Source: Marinobacter nanhaiticus D15-8W | GTDB lineage: Bacteria; Pseudomonadota; Gammaproteobacteria; Pseudomonadales; Oleiphilaceae | Direction: 5' to 3' | Length of the DNA: 64,000 bases | Assembly (NCBI RefSeq): GCF_036511935.1 | Contig: NZ_AP028878.1 | Location: 4,030,001-4,094,000, forward strand | Shown here: positions 26,793-37,795 of the stretch, one piece after another | How the letters are laid out: every line of letters starts with the position of its first letter | Position numbering within the stretch: the first letter of the stretch is position 1 | Made by a program: the position numbers and the translations under genes | Notes under the pieces: model-generated | The model's input: the letters and a program-made list of their open reading frames with translations, nothing else | Databases searched by the model: none | What the model was told of the DNA's origin: nothing

Positions 26793-26810
26793 GGAACCTC
26801 TGATCGAGTC
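26793..26810 (+). repeat. Solitary terminal-repeat-like sequence related to the adjacent MITE
   Basis: GGAACCTCTGATCGAGTC matches the right MITE terminus (reverse complement) at 16 of 18 positions, then diverges. No partner end or target duplication was found. It may be a remnant of an older or partial insertion, 123 bases from the intact element. Confidence 0.5.
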
Positions 26811-26854
26811 GATTGTATCGAGCGTCCACCACATTCCCGCGGAGAAAGCCCGTC

Positions 26855-27109
26855 ATGACTGACGAGACCGGCGTCACTATTGCCGACTTCGAAAAATCCC
26901 TGAACGAACTCGAGGCCCTGGTCCGCGACCTGGAGCAAGGCGACCTGCCCCTGGAGAAATCCCTCGCTGCCTTCGAACGCGGTGTGCGCCTGACTCGCGA
27001 ATGCCAGCAAGCCCTGCGCCAGGCGGAGCAGCGGGTCGAGCAGCTAGTCAAGGTCGACGACGACACTCTGGAAACCCGTCCGTTCAACGTGGACGACGAG
27101 GGCCAATGA
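26855..27109 (+). CDS. xseB: Exodeoxyribonuclease VII small subunit
   Basis: 84 residues with the helical family sequence [31 protein letters not shown]. It is the small subunit of ExoVII, a single-strand DNA exonuclease whose large subunit (xseA) is not in the window. The ATG at 26855 fits the family and has GGAG about 11 bases upstream. It overlaps ispA by 4 bases (ATGA), the usual xseB-ispA-dxs order. Confidence 0.95.
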   Translation: MTDETGVTIADFEKSLNELEALVRDLEQGDLPLEKSLAAFERGVRLTRECQQALRQAEQRVEQLVKVDDDTLETRPFNVDDEGQ

Positions 27110-28005
27110 GCGACACCCCGCAGACCCCAGACAATCCGTTTACGCCTTGGCGCGAGGCCATCGAGTCCACACTGGACAACTGGCTGGGCGAAACGCAGCC
27201 TGCACAGGCCCGGTTGCAGGATGCCATGCGCTATGCCGTGCTCGGCGGAGGCAAACGCATCCGTCCAGTACTGGCGATGGCCGCCGCCGTGGCCGCTGGC
27301 AGCGATGCAGACAAGGCCTTGGTACCGGGTTGTGCAGTGGAGCTGATCCACGCCTACTCACTGATCCATGATGACCTGCCCGCTATGGACGACGACGCCC
27401 TGCGGCGCGGCAAACCGACGGTCCATATCGCTTTCGACGAGGCTACAGCCATATTGGCCGGCGACGCCCTCCAGAGTCTCGCTTTCGAAGTTTTGGGCGA
27501 CCGCGGCGAGTTCGGTGCCGAAACCCGGGTGCGTATGCTTAAGACCCTGAGCCGAGCCAGTGGTCGCTCCGGCATGGTGGGCGGCCAGGCCATCGACCTC
27601 GGTGCCGTTGGTCGAACTTTGCAGTTGGAAGAGCTACAACACATGCACCGCTGCAAGACCGGCGCACTCATCGAGGCCAGCGTGAGACTCGGCGCTCTGG
27701 CCTCGGAAAGGGCTGATGGTGCTACGCTCGAGGCCCTGCAGATCTATTCCCGGGCACTGGGCCTGGCATTCCAGGTCCAGGACGACCTGCTGGATGTGGA
27801 AGGCGCCACGGCTACCATCGGCAAGCCTCAAGGCTCGGATGCTGCGCGGAACAAACCGACCTATCCAGCCTGCCTGGGTATTGACGGGGCCCGCGCCCAT
27901 CTTCGATGCTTGCAGGAAGAGGCTGTTACGGCGCTGACGATTTTCAGCAGCGGCGCCGATCCGCTACGCCAGATCGCCGATTTTGTGGTAACCCGCACAC
28001 ATTGA
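27106..28005 (+). CDS. ispA: Farnesyl diphosphate synthase
   Basis: Condenses isopentenyl diphosphate with DMAPP and geranyl diphosphate to make farnesyl diphosphate, the precursor of undecaprenyl and quinone tails. The first aspartate-rich motif (DDLPAMDDD) and the second (DDLLDV) are present, with GGGKRIRP upstream. 299 residues. It starts in the ATGA overlapping the xseB stop, in a unit with dxs downstream after 130 bases. Confidence 0.97.
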   Translation: MSDTPQTPDNPFTPWREAIESTLDNWLGETQPAQARLQDAMRYAVLGGGKRIRPVLAMAAAVAAGSDADKALVPGCAVELIHAYSLIHDDLPAMDDDALRRGKPTVHIAFDEATAILAGDALQSLAFEVLGDRGEFGAETRVRMLKTLSRASGRSGMVGGQAIDLGAVGRTLQLEELQHMHRCKTGALIEASVRLGALASERADGATLEALQIYSRALGLAFQVQDDLLDVEGATATIGKPQGSDAARNKPTYPACLGIDGARAHLRCLQEEAVTALTIFSSGADPLRQIADFVVTRTH

Positions 28006-28098
28006 TGAAGTGGTCATCCTAACGGGTTGTAGCGGGCCCTTTCTTATAGATCCCGCCGTCTCACAGGACGGAAATATGAAACCAGGGTCTATCACCCG

Positions 28099-28104
28099 TA
28101 TAAT
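28099..28104 (+). promoter_or_regulatory. Putative -10 element for dxs
   Basis: TATAAT lies 32 bases before the dxs ATG in the 130-base gap after ispA. No strong -35 element is visible. dxs may therefore have its own promoter as well as read-through from xseB-ispA. Confidence 0.4.
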
Positions 28105-28135
28105 TGCCAGACATTGAGCCAGAAGATCAGAGCGG

Positions 28136-30070
28136 ATGCACGATACGACCATATTCAAGGAGATTCCTTCGCGCCAGCCCAACACGCCGTTACTGGATCG
28201 GGTCGACACACCCGAACAGCTGCGCGAGCTGGACGAAGATCAGTTGTCCCAACTGGCTGGGGAACTCCGCGCGTTCCTGCTCTGGAGTGTAGGCCAGTCC
28301 GGTGGCCACTTCGGCGCAGGACTGGGCGTACTGGAACTTACCGTCGCGCTTCACTACGTCTTCAATACGCCTGATGACCGGCTGGTCTGGGATGTGGGCC
28401 ATCAGGCCTACCCACACAAGATCCTCACCGGACGCCGCGCGCGCATGGGCACCGTCCGCAAGAAGGAAGGCCTGGCCGGTTTTCCCAAGCGTGGCGAGAG
28501 CGATTACGACACCTTCGGTGTAGGCCATTCCAGCACCTCTATCAGTGCAGCACTGGGTATGGCGGTCGCAGCGAAGATGCAGCAGTCGAACCGTAAGTCA
28601 ATTGCCGTCATTGGCGATGGTGCCATGACCGCCGGAATGGCCTTTGAGGCGCTCAACCATGCGGGCCACCTGCGCGCCAACATGTTGGTCATCCTCAACG
28701 ACAACGACATGTCCATCTCCCAGAATGTGGGTGGCCTGTCGAACTACTTTGCCAAGTTGCTGGCCAGCCGCACCTACAACCAGGTTCGCGACGGCAGCAA
28801 GAAGGTCCTTCAGGGCGCGCCGCACCTGATGGCCATTGCACGCAAGACGGAGGAGCACTTCAAGGGATTGATCTCCGGCGGCACCCTGTTCGAGGAACTG
28901 GGTTTCAACTACATCGGCCCGATCGACGGCCACGACCTGCCGCTACTGGTGGATACCCTACAGAACCTGCGCGAGCTGGAAGGCCCGCAGTTCCTCCATA
29001 TCGTGACGAAGAAGGGCAAGGGCTTCGCGCCGGCGGAGGCCGACCCGATCGGCTACCACGCCATTAACAAGATCGAGCCCAAGCCCCCGGTAACACCGGC
29101 CGATACCAAGCCGGCGCCCAAAAAGCTGAAGTACGCCAACGTTTTCGGCCAATGGCTGTGCGATGCCGCCGAGCAGGACGAGCGTATCGTGGGCATCACT
29201 CCCGCCATGTGCGAAGGTTCAGATCTGGTCCAGTTCAGCCAGCGTTTTCCCGATCGCTACTATGACGTGGCGATCGCCGAACAGCATGCCGTGACCCTTG
29301 CGGCCGGGCTGGCCTGCGATGGCGTCAAACCCGTGGTGGCTATCTACTCCACGTTCCTGCAGCGGGCCTATGATCAGCTAATCCACGATGTCGCCATCCA
29401 AGACCTCGACGTACTCTTCGCCATCGACCGCGCGGGCCTGGTAGGTGAGGACGGGCCGACGCACGCCGGCTCCTTCGACCTCACCTATCTGCGCTGCATC
29501 CCCAACATGATCGTGATGGCGCCTTCGGACGAGAACGAAACGCGGCTGCTATTGCAAACCGGCTTAAGCCATGAAGGCCCGGCTGCCGTGCGCTATCCCC
29601 GGGGCACGGGCCCCGGCGCCGAAACCGATAAGGAACTGAAGACCCTGCCGATCGGCAAAGGTCGCGTGGTTCGTGAGGGCAAGCGAATTGCGATCCTCAA
29701 CTTCGGCACCCTGCTCGCATCGGCCATGCCGGCCGCAGAGGCCCTCGACGCCACCGTCGCCGATATGCGCTTCGTCAAGCCCTTGGATACGGACCTGATC
29801 GAGACACTGGTAGAACAGCATGATGTGATCGTCACGCTGGAAGAGAATGCAGTGGCCGGCGGTGCCGGCAGTGCGGTTTCGGAATTCCTCAACGCTGAAG
29901 GTATTGCGGCATCATTGCTGCATATCGGCTTGCCCGACCGGTTCGTCGATCACGGCAAGCATGGAGAGCTCCTGGCGGAGTGTGGGCTGGATCCCGCGGG
30001 CATCCAGGCAACCATCGAAGCGCGCCTGGCGCAGATTAGTGATCTGCAGGCATTGCGGGCGGTCAAGTAA
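28136..30070 (+). CDS. dxs: 1-deoxy-D-xylulose-5-phosphate synthase
   Basis: Thiamine-diphosphate enzyme that condenses pyruvate and glyceraldehyde-3-phosphate in the first step of the MEP isoprenoid pathway. The ThDP-binding motif [18 protein letters not shown] with its downstream NDNDMS, the transketolase pyrimidine-domain block [14 protein letters not shown], and the C-terminal domain are intact. 644 residues. Together with ispA it forms an isoprenoid supply unit. Confidence 0.98.
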   Translation: MHDTTIFKEIPSRQPNTPLLDRVDTPEQLRELDEDQLSQLAGELRAFLLWSVGQSGGHFGAGLGVLELTVALHYVFNTPDDRLVWDVGHQAYPHKILTGRRARMGTVRKKEGLAGFPKRGESDYDTFGVGHSSTSISAALGMAVAAKMQQSNRKSIAVIGDGAMTAGMAFEALNHAGHLRANMLVILNDNDMSISQNVGGLSNYFAKLLASRTYNQVRDGSKKVLQGAPHLMAIARKTEEHFKGLISGGTLFEELGFNYIGPIDGHDLPLLVDTLQNLRELEGPQFLHIVTKKGKGFAPAEADPIGYHAINKIEPKPPVTPADTKPAPKKLKYANVFGQWLCDAAEQDERIVGITPAMCEGSDLVQFSQRFPDRYYDVAIAEQHAVTLAAGLACDGVKPVVAIYSTFLQRAYDQLIHDVAIQDLDVLFAIDRAGLVGEDGPTHAGSFDLTYLRCIPNMIVMAPSDENETRLLLQTGLSHEGPAAVRYPRGTGPGAETDKELKTLPIGKGRVVREGKRIAILNFGTLLASAMPAAEALDATVADMRFVKPLDTDLIETLVEQHDVIVTLEENAVAGGAGSAVSEFLNAEGIAASLLHIGLPDRFVDHGKHGELLAECGLDPAGIQATIEARLAQISDLQALRAVK

Positions 30071-30093
30071 GCCGCGAAGCTTTAACCCCAAGC

Positions 30094-30214
30094 GTAGGTC
30101 GGGTTCACCCAAGGGCGTAAAAGCAAAGCGTAACCCGACAAACCTCTACAAAGCTGACACTCATTCGCCAGCCGAGACCACCTTGTCGGGTTACGCTTTG
30201 CTAACCCGAGCTAC
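30094..30214. repeat. Paired inverted extragenic palindrome (REP-like)
   Basis: A perfect 20-base inverted repeat (30122-30141 with 30183-30202) starting AGCAAAGCGTAACCCGAC surrounds a 41-base spacer. Outer arms GTAGGTCGGGTT (30094-30105) and AACCCGAGCTAC (30203-30214) extend the symmetry, with an extra 16 bases in the left arm. It sits between the convergent ends of dxs and ribA. Sequences of this GTAGGTCGGGTT type are widespread extragenic repeats; it may also act as a bidirectional transcription barrier. Confidence 0.75.
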
Positions 30215-30249
30215 GTCGCTACGTTACCCGGACAGACCCTATCTAACCC

Positions 30250-30858
30250 TCACGCCTCATCATCCTGATGAGTCTCCAACCAATGCCCAAGCTTGCTTTG
30301 CTTGGTGGCCAGGTAATTCTCGTTATGGGGATTTCGACCTACGTGCAGGGCAACCCGCTCGACCACGTCGATGCCGAGCCCACGTAGCGCGTTCACCTTG
30401 CGTGGGTTGTTCGTCATGAGCTTCAGACGCCCGATGCCAAGGTGGTCGAGCATATCCTTGCACATGGTGTAATCGCGCAGGTCTGCCGCGAAGCCGAGCT
30501 GTTCGTTGGCTTCCACCGTGTCAGCGCCCTGATCCTGCAGGTGATAGGCGCGGATCTTGTTGAGCAGTCCAATGCCGCGGCCTTCCTGACGCAGATACAT
30601 AAGAATGCCACGACCTTCCCGTGCGATGCTGCGCAGGGCTTCTTCGAGCTGGTAACCACAGTCACAGCGCATACTGTAGAGGGCATCGCCGGTGAGACAT
30701 TCGGAATGGGTGCGGGCCAGTACGGGCTCATCGCCCTCCAGAGACCCCAGGGTCAGGGCGATATGCTCCTTGCCGGTATCCGGTTCCTCGAATCCATGCA
30801 TGTCGAAGACACCGAAAGGCGTCGGGAGCCGGCAGCTCTGGACATAGCGAACAGCCAC
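30250..30858 (-). CDS. ribA: GTP cyclohydrolase II
   Basis: Opens the GTP ring to form 2,5-diamino-6-ribosylamino-pyrimidinone phosphate, the first step of riboflavin synthesis. Zinc-ligand cysteines lie in [18 protein letters not shown], followed by [21 protein letters not shown] and [10 protein letters not shown]. 202 residues, without a fused RibB domain. It converges on dxs across the REP-like repeat. Confidence 0.97.
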   Translation of the reverse strand: MAVRYVQSCRLPTPFGVFDMHGFEEPDTGKEHIALTLGSLEGDEPVLARTHSECLTGDALYSMRCDCGYQLEEALRSIAREGRGILMYLRQEGRGIGLLNKIRAYHLQDQGADTVEANEQLGFAADLRDYTMCKDMLDHLGIGRLKLMTNNPRKVNALRGLGIDVVERVALHVGRNPHNENYLATKQSKLGHWLETHQDDEA

Positions 30859-30948
30859 GGCGTTACCTCACTCGAATTAACAGGCGGCGCATTTTAGCAG
30901 AATGGACGTTGCGGGCGTACCCTATTCCATGCGTCTTGAGGGCCCAGT

Positions 30949-31941
30949 TCAGCCACCGGTGGCGTTCATGAAACGCAGGATCTGGGGTTCCGTGTCGTGG
31001 GAAAAGTAGTGGCGTTCGGGCTTAAGCTGCATAGCGGCATGCAGGGCCTTCTGGACCGCCAGGTCATCGCCGGGACGGGAACGGATGACCTCGCGCAAGT
31101 CCATGGAGTGCTCATTACCCAGGCAAAGCAGCAGCCGACCTTCAGTCGTCAGCCGCACCCGGTTGCAGTCGCCGCAGAAGTTATGGCTGTGGGGCGAGAT
31201 AAAGCCGATCCGGTTGTCTGAACCGGGTACCCGCCAATAGCGCGAGGGACCACCGGTATCGTCGTCGATCGGCTCGAGGTCGAAAACAGTAGACAGTTCA
31301 TCGCGAATCTCTTCGCTAGAGCAGAACGCCTCGGCCCGGTCGTGCTCGGTAATCACGCCGAGCGGCATTTCCTCGATAAAGCTGATATCCAGCCCTTTAT
31401 CCAGGGCGAAGCGTACCAACGGGACGACTTCTTCGGCATTGCGGCCCTTCATCACCACAGCATTGAGCTTGGTGTGTTCAAAGCCGGCGGCCTGGGCAGC
31501 ATCGATACCCGCCAGCACCCGCTCCAGCTTGCCAATCCGCGTCAACTCACGGAATTTCACGGGGTCAAGGCTGTCGAGACTGATATTCAGTCGGTCGACG
31601 CCGGCCGCTTTCAAGGGGCCAGCGAACTCTTCCAACCGGCCACCGTTGGTGGTCATGCAGAGTTCCTTCAGGCCCGGTAACTGTCTAAGGCGTTCAGCCA
31701 AGCCCACCACCCCGGGGCGCACCAAGGGCTCGCCACCGGTAAGACGAATCTTGCTCACCCCGCAGGCGACAAGGTTTCGGGCGATGACCTCAATTTCTTC
31801 GAGAGAAAGGATTTCAGATTTTGGCAGGAAGGTCATGTCCTCCGACATGCAGTAGACACAACGGAAGTCGCAGCGGTCAGTGACGGAGATACGGACGTAG
31901 GTGACCTCCCGCCCGAAATTGTCGACTAATGCTGCCGTCAT
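30949..31941 (-). CDS. moaA: GTP 3',8-cyclase MoaA
   Basis: Radical SAM enzyme that starts molybdenum cofactor synthesis from GTP. The N-terminal cluster motif is CDFRCVYC, and the second cluster cysteines appear in CGDCNRVR and LLLCLG; the C-terminus ends in GG, as needed for activity. The ATG at 31941 ([19 protein letters not shown]) gives 330 residues; the open frame upstream to 32052 runs into moaC. It lies 13 bases downstream of moaC. Confidence 0.97.
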   Translation of the reverse strand: MTAALVDNFGREVTYVRISVTDRCDFRCVYCMSEDMTFLPKSEILSLEEIEVIARNLVACGVSKIRLTGGEPLVRPGVVGLAERLRQLPGLKELCMTTNGGRLEEFAGPLKAAGVDRLNISLDSLDPVKFRELTRIGKLERVLAGIDAAQAAGFEHTKLNAVVMKGRNAEEVVPLVRFALDKGLDISFIEEMPLGVITEHDRAEAFCSSEEIRDELSTVFDLEPIDDDTGGPSRYWRVPGSDNRIGFISPHSHNFCGDCNRVRLTTEGRLLLCLGNEHSMDLREVIRSRPGDDLAVQKALHAAMQLKPERHYFSHDTEPQILRFMNATGG

Positions 31942-31954
31942 GCTTCCATTCCTC

Positions 31955-32434
31955 TCAAGTCCGTTGCCAATGACCTGAACGCCCGCCCTTCTTCTCGAGC
32001 AGACGCACGCCCTCGATTTCCATGCCCCGATCGACCGCCTTGCACATGTCATACAGCGTCAGTGCCGCAATATTGGCCGCGGTCAGCGCTTCCATCTCCA
32101 CACCCGTCTGACCGGAGAGGCGGCAGGTGACCTCGACATGAACGCCGGTTGGGACCTCGGTGTTCGGTGTCAGTTCCACCTTAACAGATGTGAGGTTAAG
32201 GGCGTGGCACAGGGGGATCAATTCGTGGGTTTTTTTGGCCGCCATAATACCCGCCACCCGTGCCACGGCCAGCACATCGCCCTTCGGGTGCTCCCCTTCG
32301 ACGATCATGTCCACGGTTTCCGGCAACATGCGAATAAAGGCCTCGGCACGTGCTTCACGGCTGGTCGCGGCCTTGTCCGTGACATCCACCATGCGCGCCG
32401 CGCCGGATTCATCGAGATGTGTCAGCTCACTCAA
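31955..32434 (-). CDS. moaC: Cyclic pyranopterin monophosphate synthase MoaC
   Basis: Converts the MoaA product to cyclic pyranopterin monophosphate. Signatures are [33 protein letters not shown] and [22 protein letters not shown]. No ATG fits; the start is a TTG at 32434 (TTG AGT GAG) with a perfect AAGGAG site 6 bases upstream, giving 159 residues. The start overlaps the mutT-thiE stop by 8 bases, so translation is probably coupled. Confidence 0.93.
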   Translation of the reverse strand: MSELTHLDESGAARMVDVTDKAATSREARAEAFIRMLPETVDMIVEGEHPKGDVLAVARVAGIMAAKKTHELIPLCHALNLTSVKVELTPNTEVPTGVHVEVTCRLSGQTGVEMEALTAANIAALTLYDMCKAVDRGMEIEGVRLLEKKGGRSGHWQRT

Positions 32435-33404
32435 CGGTTTCTCCTTGATGTTCCGGAACTTCATTCCACCACGCGCCGATGGCCGCCACGCCCTGACCGC
32501 CCGCCTCACGGGCGATCCGGCTTTCGCCCCAGCGAAGTCCGCCCAAGGCGTAAACGGGAAGGGTGGCACCCGCCACGCTATCGCCGAAAGCGACCCAACC
32601 CAAGGTCGCAGCGCCGGGGTGACTGGCAGTCGCCATAACCGGCCCCAGGGTCGCGAAATCCGCACCCAGCCGGGCGGCATGGGCCAGTTCGTCCGCGCTA
32701 TGACAGGATACGCCCAACCAGGCAGTGTTGGCCAACGGCCGCCGTTTAAGCGTTTGGGCGATTCGCCACGGTAAGTGTACGCCCGACGCCGGCACCTGTT
32801 CGAGCAACGCGGGGTCGCCATGGAGGATCACCTGAATCTCCCTTGGATTGCACCAGACTGTAATGCGATGTGCCAGGGCCTCATAAGCTGCGTCATCAAG
32901 CCATGGCGCCCGTAACAGGAACCATTCAGGACGTAAACGCCCCAGGCGGTCGCAAACGACTTCAAAGAGCGTCTGTTCGTCCAGCCCGTCGCCACCGCTG
33001 ATCGGATAGGTGCCGGGTAACTTCAGGGCGCGAATGATTGGCCGATTAGCGGCCGGAAAATCTCCATCGCTTAGCGCGGAGATATCGAGCCATTGCACCG
33101 GCTGTCCCTCACGACCATGCGGCACGCCCTCGTAACTGTCGGTTGACCAGACATCGAGAAATACCCGCTTATCCCCATAGTCGTGTCGAATGCCGATCAC
33201 GGGCTGCAGTAAACGGGGATTGATGTGAATGCCCACTTCCTCCTGAAGTTCGCGAGCCAGGGCATGCTGAACGCTCTCGCCAGGCTCCACCTTACCCCCA
33301 GGGAACTCAAGCAGGCCGCCCTGGTGGGCATGATCCGGGCGGCGTGCAATCAGGACGTCGCGACCGCGGCGCACCACGCCGACGGCGACGTGTACTTCCT
33401 TCAT
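32427..33404 (-). CDS. mutT: Nudix hydrolase MutT fused to a ThiE-like domain
   Basis: 325 residues. The N-terminal Nudix domain has a full Nudix box (GKVEPGES, then RELQEEVGI) and the opening [19 protein letters not shown], typical of 8-oxo-dGTP hydrolases. The C-terminal half resembles thiamine-phosphate synthase barrels ([30 protein letters not shown]). This MutT-ThiE fusion is common in Pseudomonas-like genomes; the TPS part's activity is unproven. The ATG at 33404 lies 2 bases after the argJ stop. Confidence 0.9.
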   Translation of the reverse strand: MKEVHVAVGVVRRGRDVLIARRPDHAHQGGLLEFPGGKVEPGESVQHALARELQEEVGIHINPRLLQPVIGIRHDYGDKRVFLDVWSTDSYEGVPHGREGQPVQWLDISALSDGDFPAANRPIIRALKLPGTYPISGGDGLDEQTLFEVVCDRLGRLRPEWFLLRAPWLDDAAYEALAHRITVWCNPREIQVILHGDPALLEQVPASGVHLPWRIAQTLKRRPLANTAWLGVSCHSADELAHAARLGADFATLGPVMATASHPGAATLGWVAFGDSVAGATLPVYALGGLRWGESRIAREAGGQGVAAIGAWWNEVPEHQGETVE

Positions 33405-33406
33405 CG

Positions 33407-34624
33407 TCAGGTCCGGTATTCGGCGTTGATGGTCACGTAATCGTGGGACAGGTCGCAGGTCCACACCGTTTCCGCGATCTCGCCGCGGCCGAGGGCGACC
33501 CGGATCGTGATATCGGACTGGTTCATCACTCCCTGCCCGCGAGCCTCGGTATAGTCCGCTGCGCGCCCGCCATTGCGTACCAAGGCGACATCGCCAAGAT
33601 CAATCTCGATAGCCGTCAGATCAAGATCGGGTACTCCGGCGCGTCCGACTGCCGCGAGGATGCGCCCCCAATTGGGGTCGGACGCGAACAGGGCCGTTTT
33701 CACCAACGGTGAATGTGCAATGGTATAGGCAACGTCGAGGGCTTCCTGGGTATTACCCGCTTGTTCGACACGGATACCGATAAACTTTGTGGCGCCTTCG
33801 CCGTCACGCACGATCGCATGGGCCAGGGTCATGAAGATTTCCCGCAGGGCATCGCGGAACGCCGGCAGGTGGCCGCTATCCCGGGTGATTTGCGGTGCTT
33901 CGCTCTTGCCGGTCGCGATCAGCATGCAGGCATCATTGGTGGAAGTATCGCCATCGATCGTGATGCGGTTGAAGGACTTCTCGCCCAACTCGGAGACCAG
34001 CTCTTGCAACAAGCCGGGCTCAATGGCGGCGTCAGTGGCAATAAAACCGAGCATAGTGGCCATGTTCGGCCGGATCATACCGGCGCCCTTGCTGATGCCG
34101 GAAATATGGATGGCATGGCCCTCCAGGTCCAGCATGCGCGTTGCGCCCTTGGGGAGGGTATCGGTGGTCATGATGCCCTGGGCCGCTTCGGTCCAATTGA
34201 CCTCGGACAGGTTATCCAGTGCCTCGGGCAGACCGCTGCGGATTTTCTCGACCGGAAGCGGCTCGCCGATAACACCGGTGGAGAACGGCAGTATTTGCTC
34301 CGGCTGGATACCAGCCAATTCCGCCAAAGCGGAACAGCAGGCCTGAGCATCGACCATACCTTTTTCGCCATTGCCGGCATTGGCATTGCCTGTATTGATC
34401 ATCAGGAAGCGCGGAGACGCCTTGGACAAGTGATCCCGGGTAACGAGAACCGGAGCCGCGCAAAACTGGTTCCGCGTAAAGATGCCCGCAACTCGAGCGC
34501 CCTCCTCCAGCGCCAACAAAACGAGATCACGACGCCCTGGCTTCTTGATGCCGGCCCGTGCGATACCGAGACGCAAACCTGCCACTGGATAAAATTCCGG
34601 CAAGGGACCTAATCCAACCGCCAT
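33407..34624 (-). CDS. argJ: Bifunctional ornithine acetyltransferase/N-acetylglutamate synthase
   Basis: Recycles the acetyl group from N-acetylornithine to glutamate in arginine synthesis, and can also use acetyl-CoA. The self-processing site is visible as MATMLGFIATDA (cleavage before Thr), with ISGISKGAGMI just upstream. 405 residues. The start is preceded by a GGAGAG site. It is followed immediately by mutT, and secA lies upstream on the same strand with a terminator between. Confidence 0.96.
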   Translation of the reverse strand: MAVGLGPLPEFYPVAGLRLGIARAGIKKPGRRDLVLLALEEGARVAGIFTRNQFCAAPVLVTRDHLSKASPRFLMINTGNANAGNGEKGMVDAQACCSALAELAGIQPEQILPFSTGVIGEPLPVEKIRSGLPEALDNLSEVNWTEAAQGIMTTDTLPKGATRMLDLEGHAIHISGISKGAGMIRPNMATMLGFIATDAAIEPGLLQELVSELGEKSFNRITIDGDTSTNDACMLIATGKSEAPQITRDSGHLPAFRDALREIFMTLAHAIVRDGEGATKFIGIRVEQAGNTQEALDVAYTIAHSPLVKTALFASDPNWGRILAAVGRAGVPDLDLTAIEIDLGDVALVRNGGRAADYTEARGQGVMNQSDITIRVALGRGEIAETVWTCDLSHDYVTINAEYRT

Positions 34625-34642
34625 TTCACTCTCCTCAAATGC

Positions 34643-34696
34643 AAAAAACGCCCGCTATTCCGGTCCACCCTTTGGCAGTTCCGATACAGCGGACGT
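34643..34696 (-). terminator. Rho-independent terminator after secA
   Basis: On the minus strand ACGTCCGCT (34696-34688) pairs with AGCGGGCGT (34656-34648), one G-U pair included, with an inner CGG/CCG pairing; six T residues follow at 34648-34643. It separates secA from argJ. Confidence 0.6.
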
Positions 34697-34744
34697 TACT
34701 GTCAATCAGCCCGCCAACAAAGGCGAGTCATTCAAACGCGTCTA

Positions 34745-37492
34745 TCAGGCCATGCGGCCATGACACTGTTTATACTTCTTGCCGGAACCGCAAGGGCAGG
34801 GTTCGTTACGGCCAACCTTGCGCTCGTTGCGCACGTAAGTTTCAGGCTGCGGCGTCTCGGAACCAGCCCGCGGGTTCTCACCGGCCTCGCCCGCATTTTC
34901 TGCAGTTGCGCTGGTCTGCTCGTGACGCAGCTTGGCTGCTGCCATCTGGCGCTCCAGCTCTTCACGACGCTTGCGCTCGACTTCCGCCATCTCGTCTTGG
35001 CTCTGGACTCGCACGTGACAAAGGATCCGGGTGACATCCCGCTTCATGGCATCGAGCATGTTCTCGAACAGGGCAAACGCCTCGCGCTTGTATTCCTGCT
35101 TCGGGTTCTTCTGAGCGTAGCCGCGAAGATGGATACCGCGACGCAGATGATCCATGTTCGACAAGTGCTCTTTCCAGAGGGTATCCAACACCTGGAGGAA
35201 GACCTGCTTCTCGAAGTTACGCATGGGCTCGGCGCCGGCGATTTCCTCTTTTTCTTTATAGGTCTTGACGATCTCCTCAAGGATTCGCTTACGCAGCCGC
35301 TCTTCGTACAGTTTGTTATCTTCGTCCAACCAGGTCTGTATCGGTAGCTCGATGGCCATTTCCGATTGCAGCTGCGCTTCAAGGCCGGCGACATCCCATT
35401 GCTCGGACATGCTCTGGGGCGGGATGTACTCGCTGATTACCGTATCGACCACGTCCGCTCGTACGGTGTCCACCAGCTCACTGATGTCGTTGGACGACAT
35501 GATTTCATTACGCTGCTCGTAGATCACCGTACGCTGGTCATTGGCAACGTCATCGTACTCGAGAAGCGTCTTACGCATGTCGAAGTTTCGGCCTTCGACC
35601 TTGCGCTGGGACTTTTCGATGGCATTAGTGACCATACGATGTTCGATGGCCTCACCCTTCTTCATGCCCATCGCCTGCATAATGTTCTTCACCCGATCCG
35701 GGGCGAAGATACGCATCAGGTTATCTTCCAGCGACAGGAAGAAGCGGGATGACCCCGGATCGCCCTGGCGGCCCGCGCGGCCACGAAGCTGGTTGTCGAT
35801 CCGGCGGGACTCGTGACGTTCGGTGCCGATGATATGCAAACCGCCGGCTTCCAGCACCTTGTTATGGGTTTCGGTCCATTCTGCCTTGATCCGGGCGACC
35901 TGCTCTTCGGTCGCATCCTCAAGCTGGGCAACTTCTTCTTCCCAATTACCGCCGAGCACGATATCGGTACCCCGGCCCGCCATGTTGGTGGCGATGGTAA
36001 CCGCCCCAGGCCGACCAGCCTGTGCGATGATGTGCGCTTCCCTCTCGTGCTGCTTCGCGTTCAACACGTTATGGTCGATTTTCGCCTTACGTAGCAGCAT
36101 GGACAGCAGCTCGGAGGCCTCGATAGAGCCCGTACCCACCAGTACCGGACGGCCCTCGCTGGTCACATCCTTGATTTCGTCAATTATGGCCTGGAATTTC
36201 TCTTCCTGGGTGAGATACACCAAGTCGTTGTAGTCGATACGCTGGATCGGCCGATTGGGCGGGATCACCACCACGTCCAGGCCGTAAATCTGACGGAATT
36301 CGAAGGCTTCGGTATCGGCCGTCCCGGTCATCCCGGCCAGCTTGTTGTAGAGACGGAAATAGTTCTGGAAGGTGGTGGACGCCAGCGTCTGGCTTTCCGC
36401 CTGAATCTTGACGCCTTCCTTCGCCTCGATGGCCTGGTGCAAGCCCTCGCTCCAGCGCCGACCGGGCATGGTACGTCCGGTGTGTTCATCGACGATGACC
36501 ACCTGACCACCCTGGACGATATAGTCCACGTCCCGCTGGAACAGGTGATGAGCACGCAGGGCCGAATGCACGTGGTGCAGCAGACTGAGGTTGGTAGCGG
36601 AGTACAGGCTGTCGCCCTCCTCCAGTAGCCCCTTGTCGATCAACAGTTGTTCTACCTTTTCGTGACCACCTTCTGTCAATTCCACCTGACGGCTTTTCTC
36701 GTCAACGGTGAAATCGCCAGTCGGCTCGCCTTCTTCTAGAACTTCACCTTTTTCCAGATTCGGCACCAGGGTATTGACGGCCTGATAGAGCTTCGAGCTA
36801 TCTTCGGCGGCGCCGGAAATAATCAGCGGGGTTCGGGCTTCGTCGATCAGGATGGAGTCTACTTCGTCGACGATGGCATAGTTCAGCCCGCGCTGGACTT
36901 TGTCCGCCGTGCTGAAAGCCATGTTATCGCGCAGATAGTCGAAGCCGAATTCGTTGTTGGTACCGTAAGTGATGTCCGCGGCATAGGCATCGCGCTTGGA
37001 CTGACCATCCTGGCCAGACATGATGACGCCGACCTGCATACCCAGGAACCGGTAGACCTGCCCCATCCACTCGGCATCCCGACTGGCCAGGTAGTCGTTC
37101 ACGGTTACGACGTGGACACCTTCGCCCGGCAAGGCGTTGAGATAAACGGACGCGGTAGCCACCAGGGTCTTACCCTCACCGGTCTTCATCTCCGCGATGT
37201 GGCCTTCGTGCAGGGTGATGCCACCAATCAGTTGGACATCGAAGTGGCGCATGCCCAGCACCCGCCTGGCGGCTTCCCGTACCGTCGCGAAAGCTTCCGG
37301 TAGCAGCTGATCCAGATGCTCACCCTCATCCAGCCGACGGCGGAACTCCGCCGTCTTGCCCTGAAGCTCGCTGTCCGACAGCCCGCCGAACGCCTCCTCC
37401 AACTCATTGATGCGCGAAACCGTCTTGCGCATGCGCTTGATTTCGCGAGCATTCTTACTGCCGAATATTTTCGTTGCGAGGTTCGTGAACAT
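34745..37492 (-). CDS. secA: Preprotein translocase ATPase SecA
   Basis: Motor ATPase that drives proteins through SecYEG. Seen are [20 protein letters not shown] (Walker A), [18 protein letters not shown] (DEVD box), the preprotein cross-linking and helical wing domains, and the C-terminal zinc motif [13 protein letters not shown]. 915 residues. It starts at 37492. No secM-like gene with a signal sequence lies upstream; instead there is an M23 peptidase, a terminator, a promoter-like site and a structured leader. Confidence 0.99.
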   Translation of the reverse strand: MFTNLATKIFGSKNAREIKRMRKTVSRINELEEAFGGLSDSELQGKTAEFRRRLDEGEHLDQLLPEAFATVREAARRVLGMRHFDVQLIGGITLHEGHIAEMKTGEGKTLVATASVYLNALPGEGVHVVTVNDYLASRDAEWMGQVYRFLGMQVGVIMSGQDGQSKRDAYAADITYGTNNEFGFDYLRDNMAFSTADKVQRGLNYAIVDEVDSILIDEARTPLIISGAAEDSSKLYQAVNTLVPNLEKGEVLEEGEPTGDFTVDEKSRQVELTEGGHEKVEQLLIDKGLLEEGDSLYSATNLSLLHHVHSALRAHHLFQRDVDYIVQGGQVVIVDEHTGRTMPGRRWSEGLHQAIEAKEGVKIQAESQTLASTTFQNYFRLYNKLAGMTGTADTEAFEFRQIYGLDVVVIPPNRPIQRIDYNDLVYLTQEEKFQAIIDEIKDVTSEGRPVLVGTGSIEASELLSMLLRKAKIDHNVLNAKQHEREAHIIAQAGRPGAVTIATNMAGRGTDIVLGGNWEEEVAQLEDATEEQVARIKAEWTETHNKVLEAGGLHIIGTERHESRRIDNQLRGRAGRQGDPGSSRFFLSLEDNLMRIFAPDRVKNIMQAMGMKKGEAIEHRMVTNAIEKSQRKVEGRNFDMRKTLLEYDDVANDQRTVIYEQRNEIMSSNDISELVDTVRADVVDTVISEYIPPQSMSEQWDVAGLEAQLQSEMAIELPIQTWLDEDNKLYEERLRKRILEEIVKTYKEKEEIAGAEPMRNFEKQVFLQVLDTLWKEHLSNMDHLRRGIHLRGYAQKNPKQEYKREAFALFENMLDAMKRDVTRILCHVRVQSQDEMAEVERKRREELERQMAAAKLRHEQTSATAENAGEAGENPRAGSETPQPETYVRNERKVGRNEPCPCGSGKKYKQCHGRMA

Positions 37493-37746
37493 AGACCACT
37501 GCTTCTTTAATTAACGAAATGCACCTCATGGCCCGGTCCGGCCATGGACGCCTGCATACTTGGGGAGCCTAACCATCCACTCCGCAGGACGGCTACTGCG
37601 AAAGGCACGATGGGACATGGGGAGCCATCCCGGACATGCCTTGCCGAGACGGCATTCTAACCTTATTTCTTTTGAGGGCGAAAGGCACGGCCTTGCCATG
37701 GCGTATTGCACCACATCGCGAACGTTACCGGCGGGCTATCCTGACA
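37493..37746 (-). promoter_or_regulatory. secA upstream region with a promoter-like site and leader structure
   Basis: The 254 bases between the M23 terminator and secA hold a -10-like TAGAAT at 37659-37654 (minus strand), implying a ~155-base leader. CATGGCC and GGCCATG (37527-37533 and 37540-37546) form a 7-base hairpin 35 bases before the ATG. A 30-codon frame starting at 37618 ends RTGP at a stop inside this hairpin; this is a speculative leader peptide. No other gene is supported. Confidence 0.4.
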
Positions 37747-37781
37747 CAAAAAAGCCACTTTGGGAGACCCGAAGTGGCTTT
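37747..37781 (-). terminator. Rho-independent terminator after the M23 peptidase
   Basis: AAAGCCACTT (37751-37760) pairs with AAGTGGCTTT (37772-37781), a perfect 10-base stem with an 11-base loop, followed on the minus strand by six T residues. It lies 15 bases after the M23 peptidase stop. Confidence 0.85.
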
Positions 37782-37795
37782 ATTTTGCCGGACAG

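Noticed and set aside
33713..34612. 299-residue plus-strand open frame
   Set aside because: Antisense to argJ; composition unlike a real protein.
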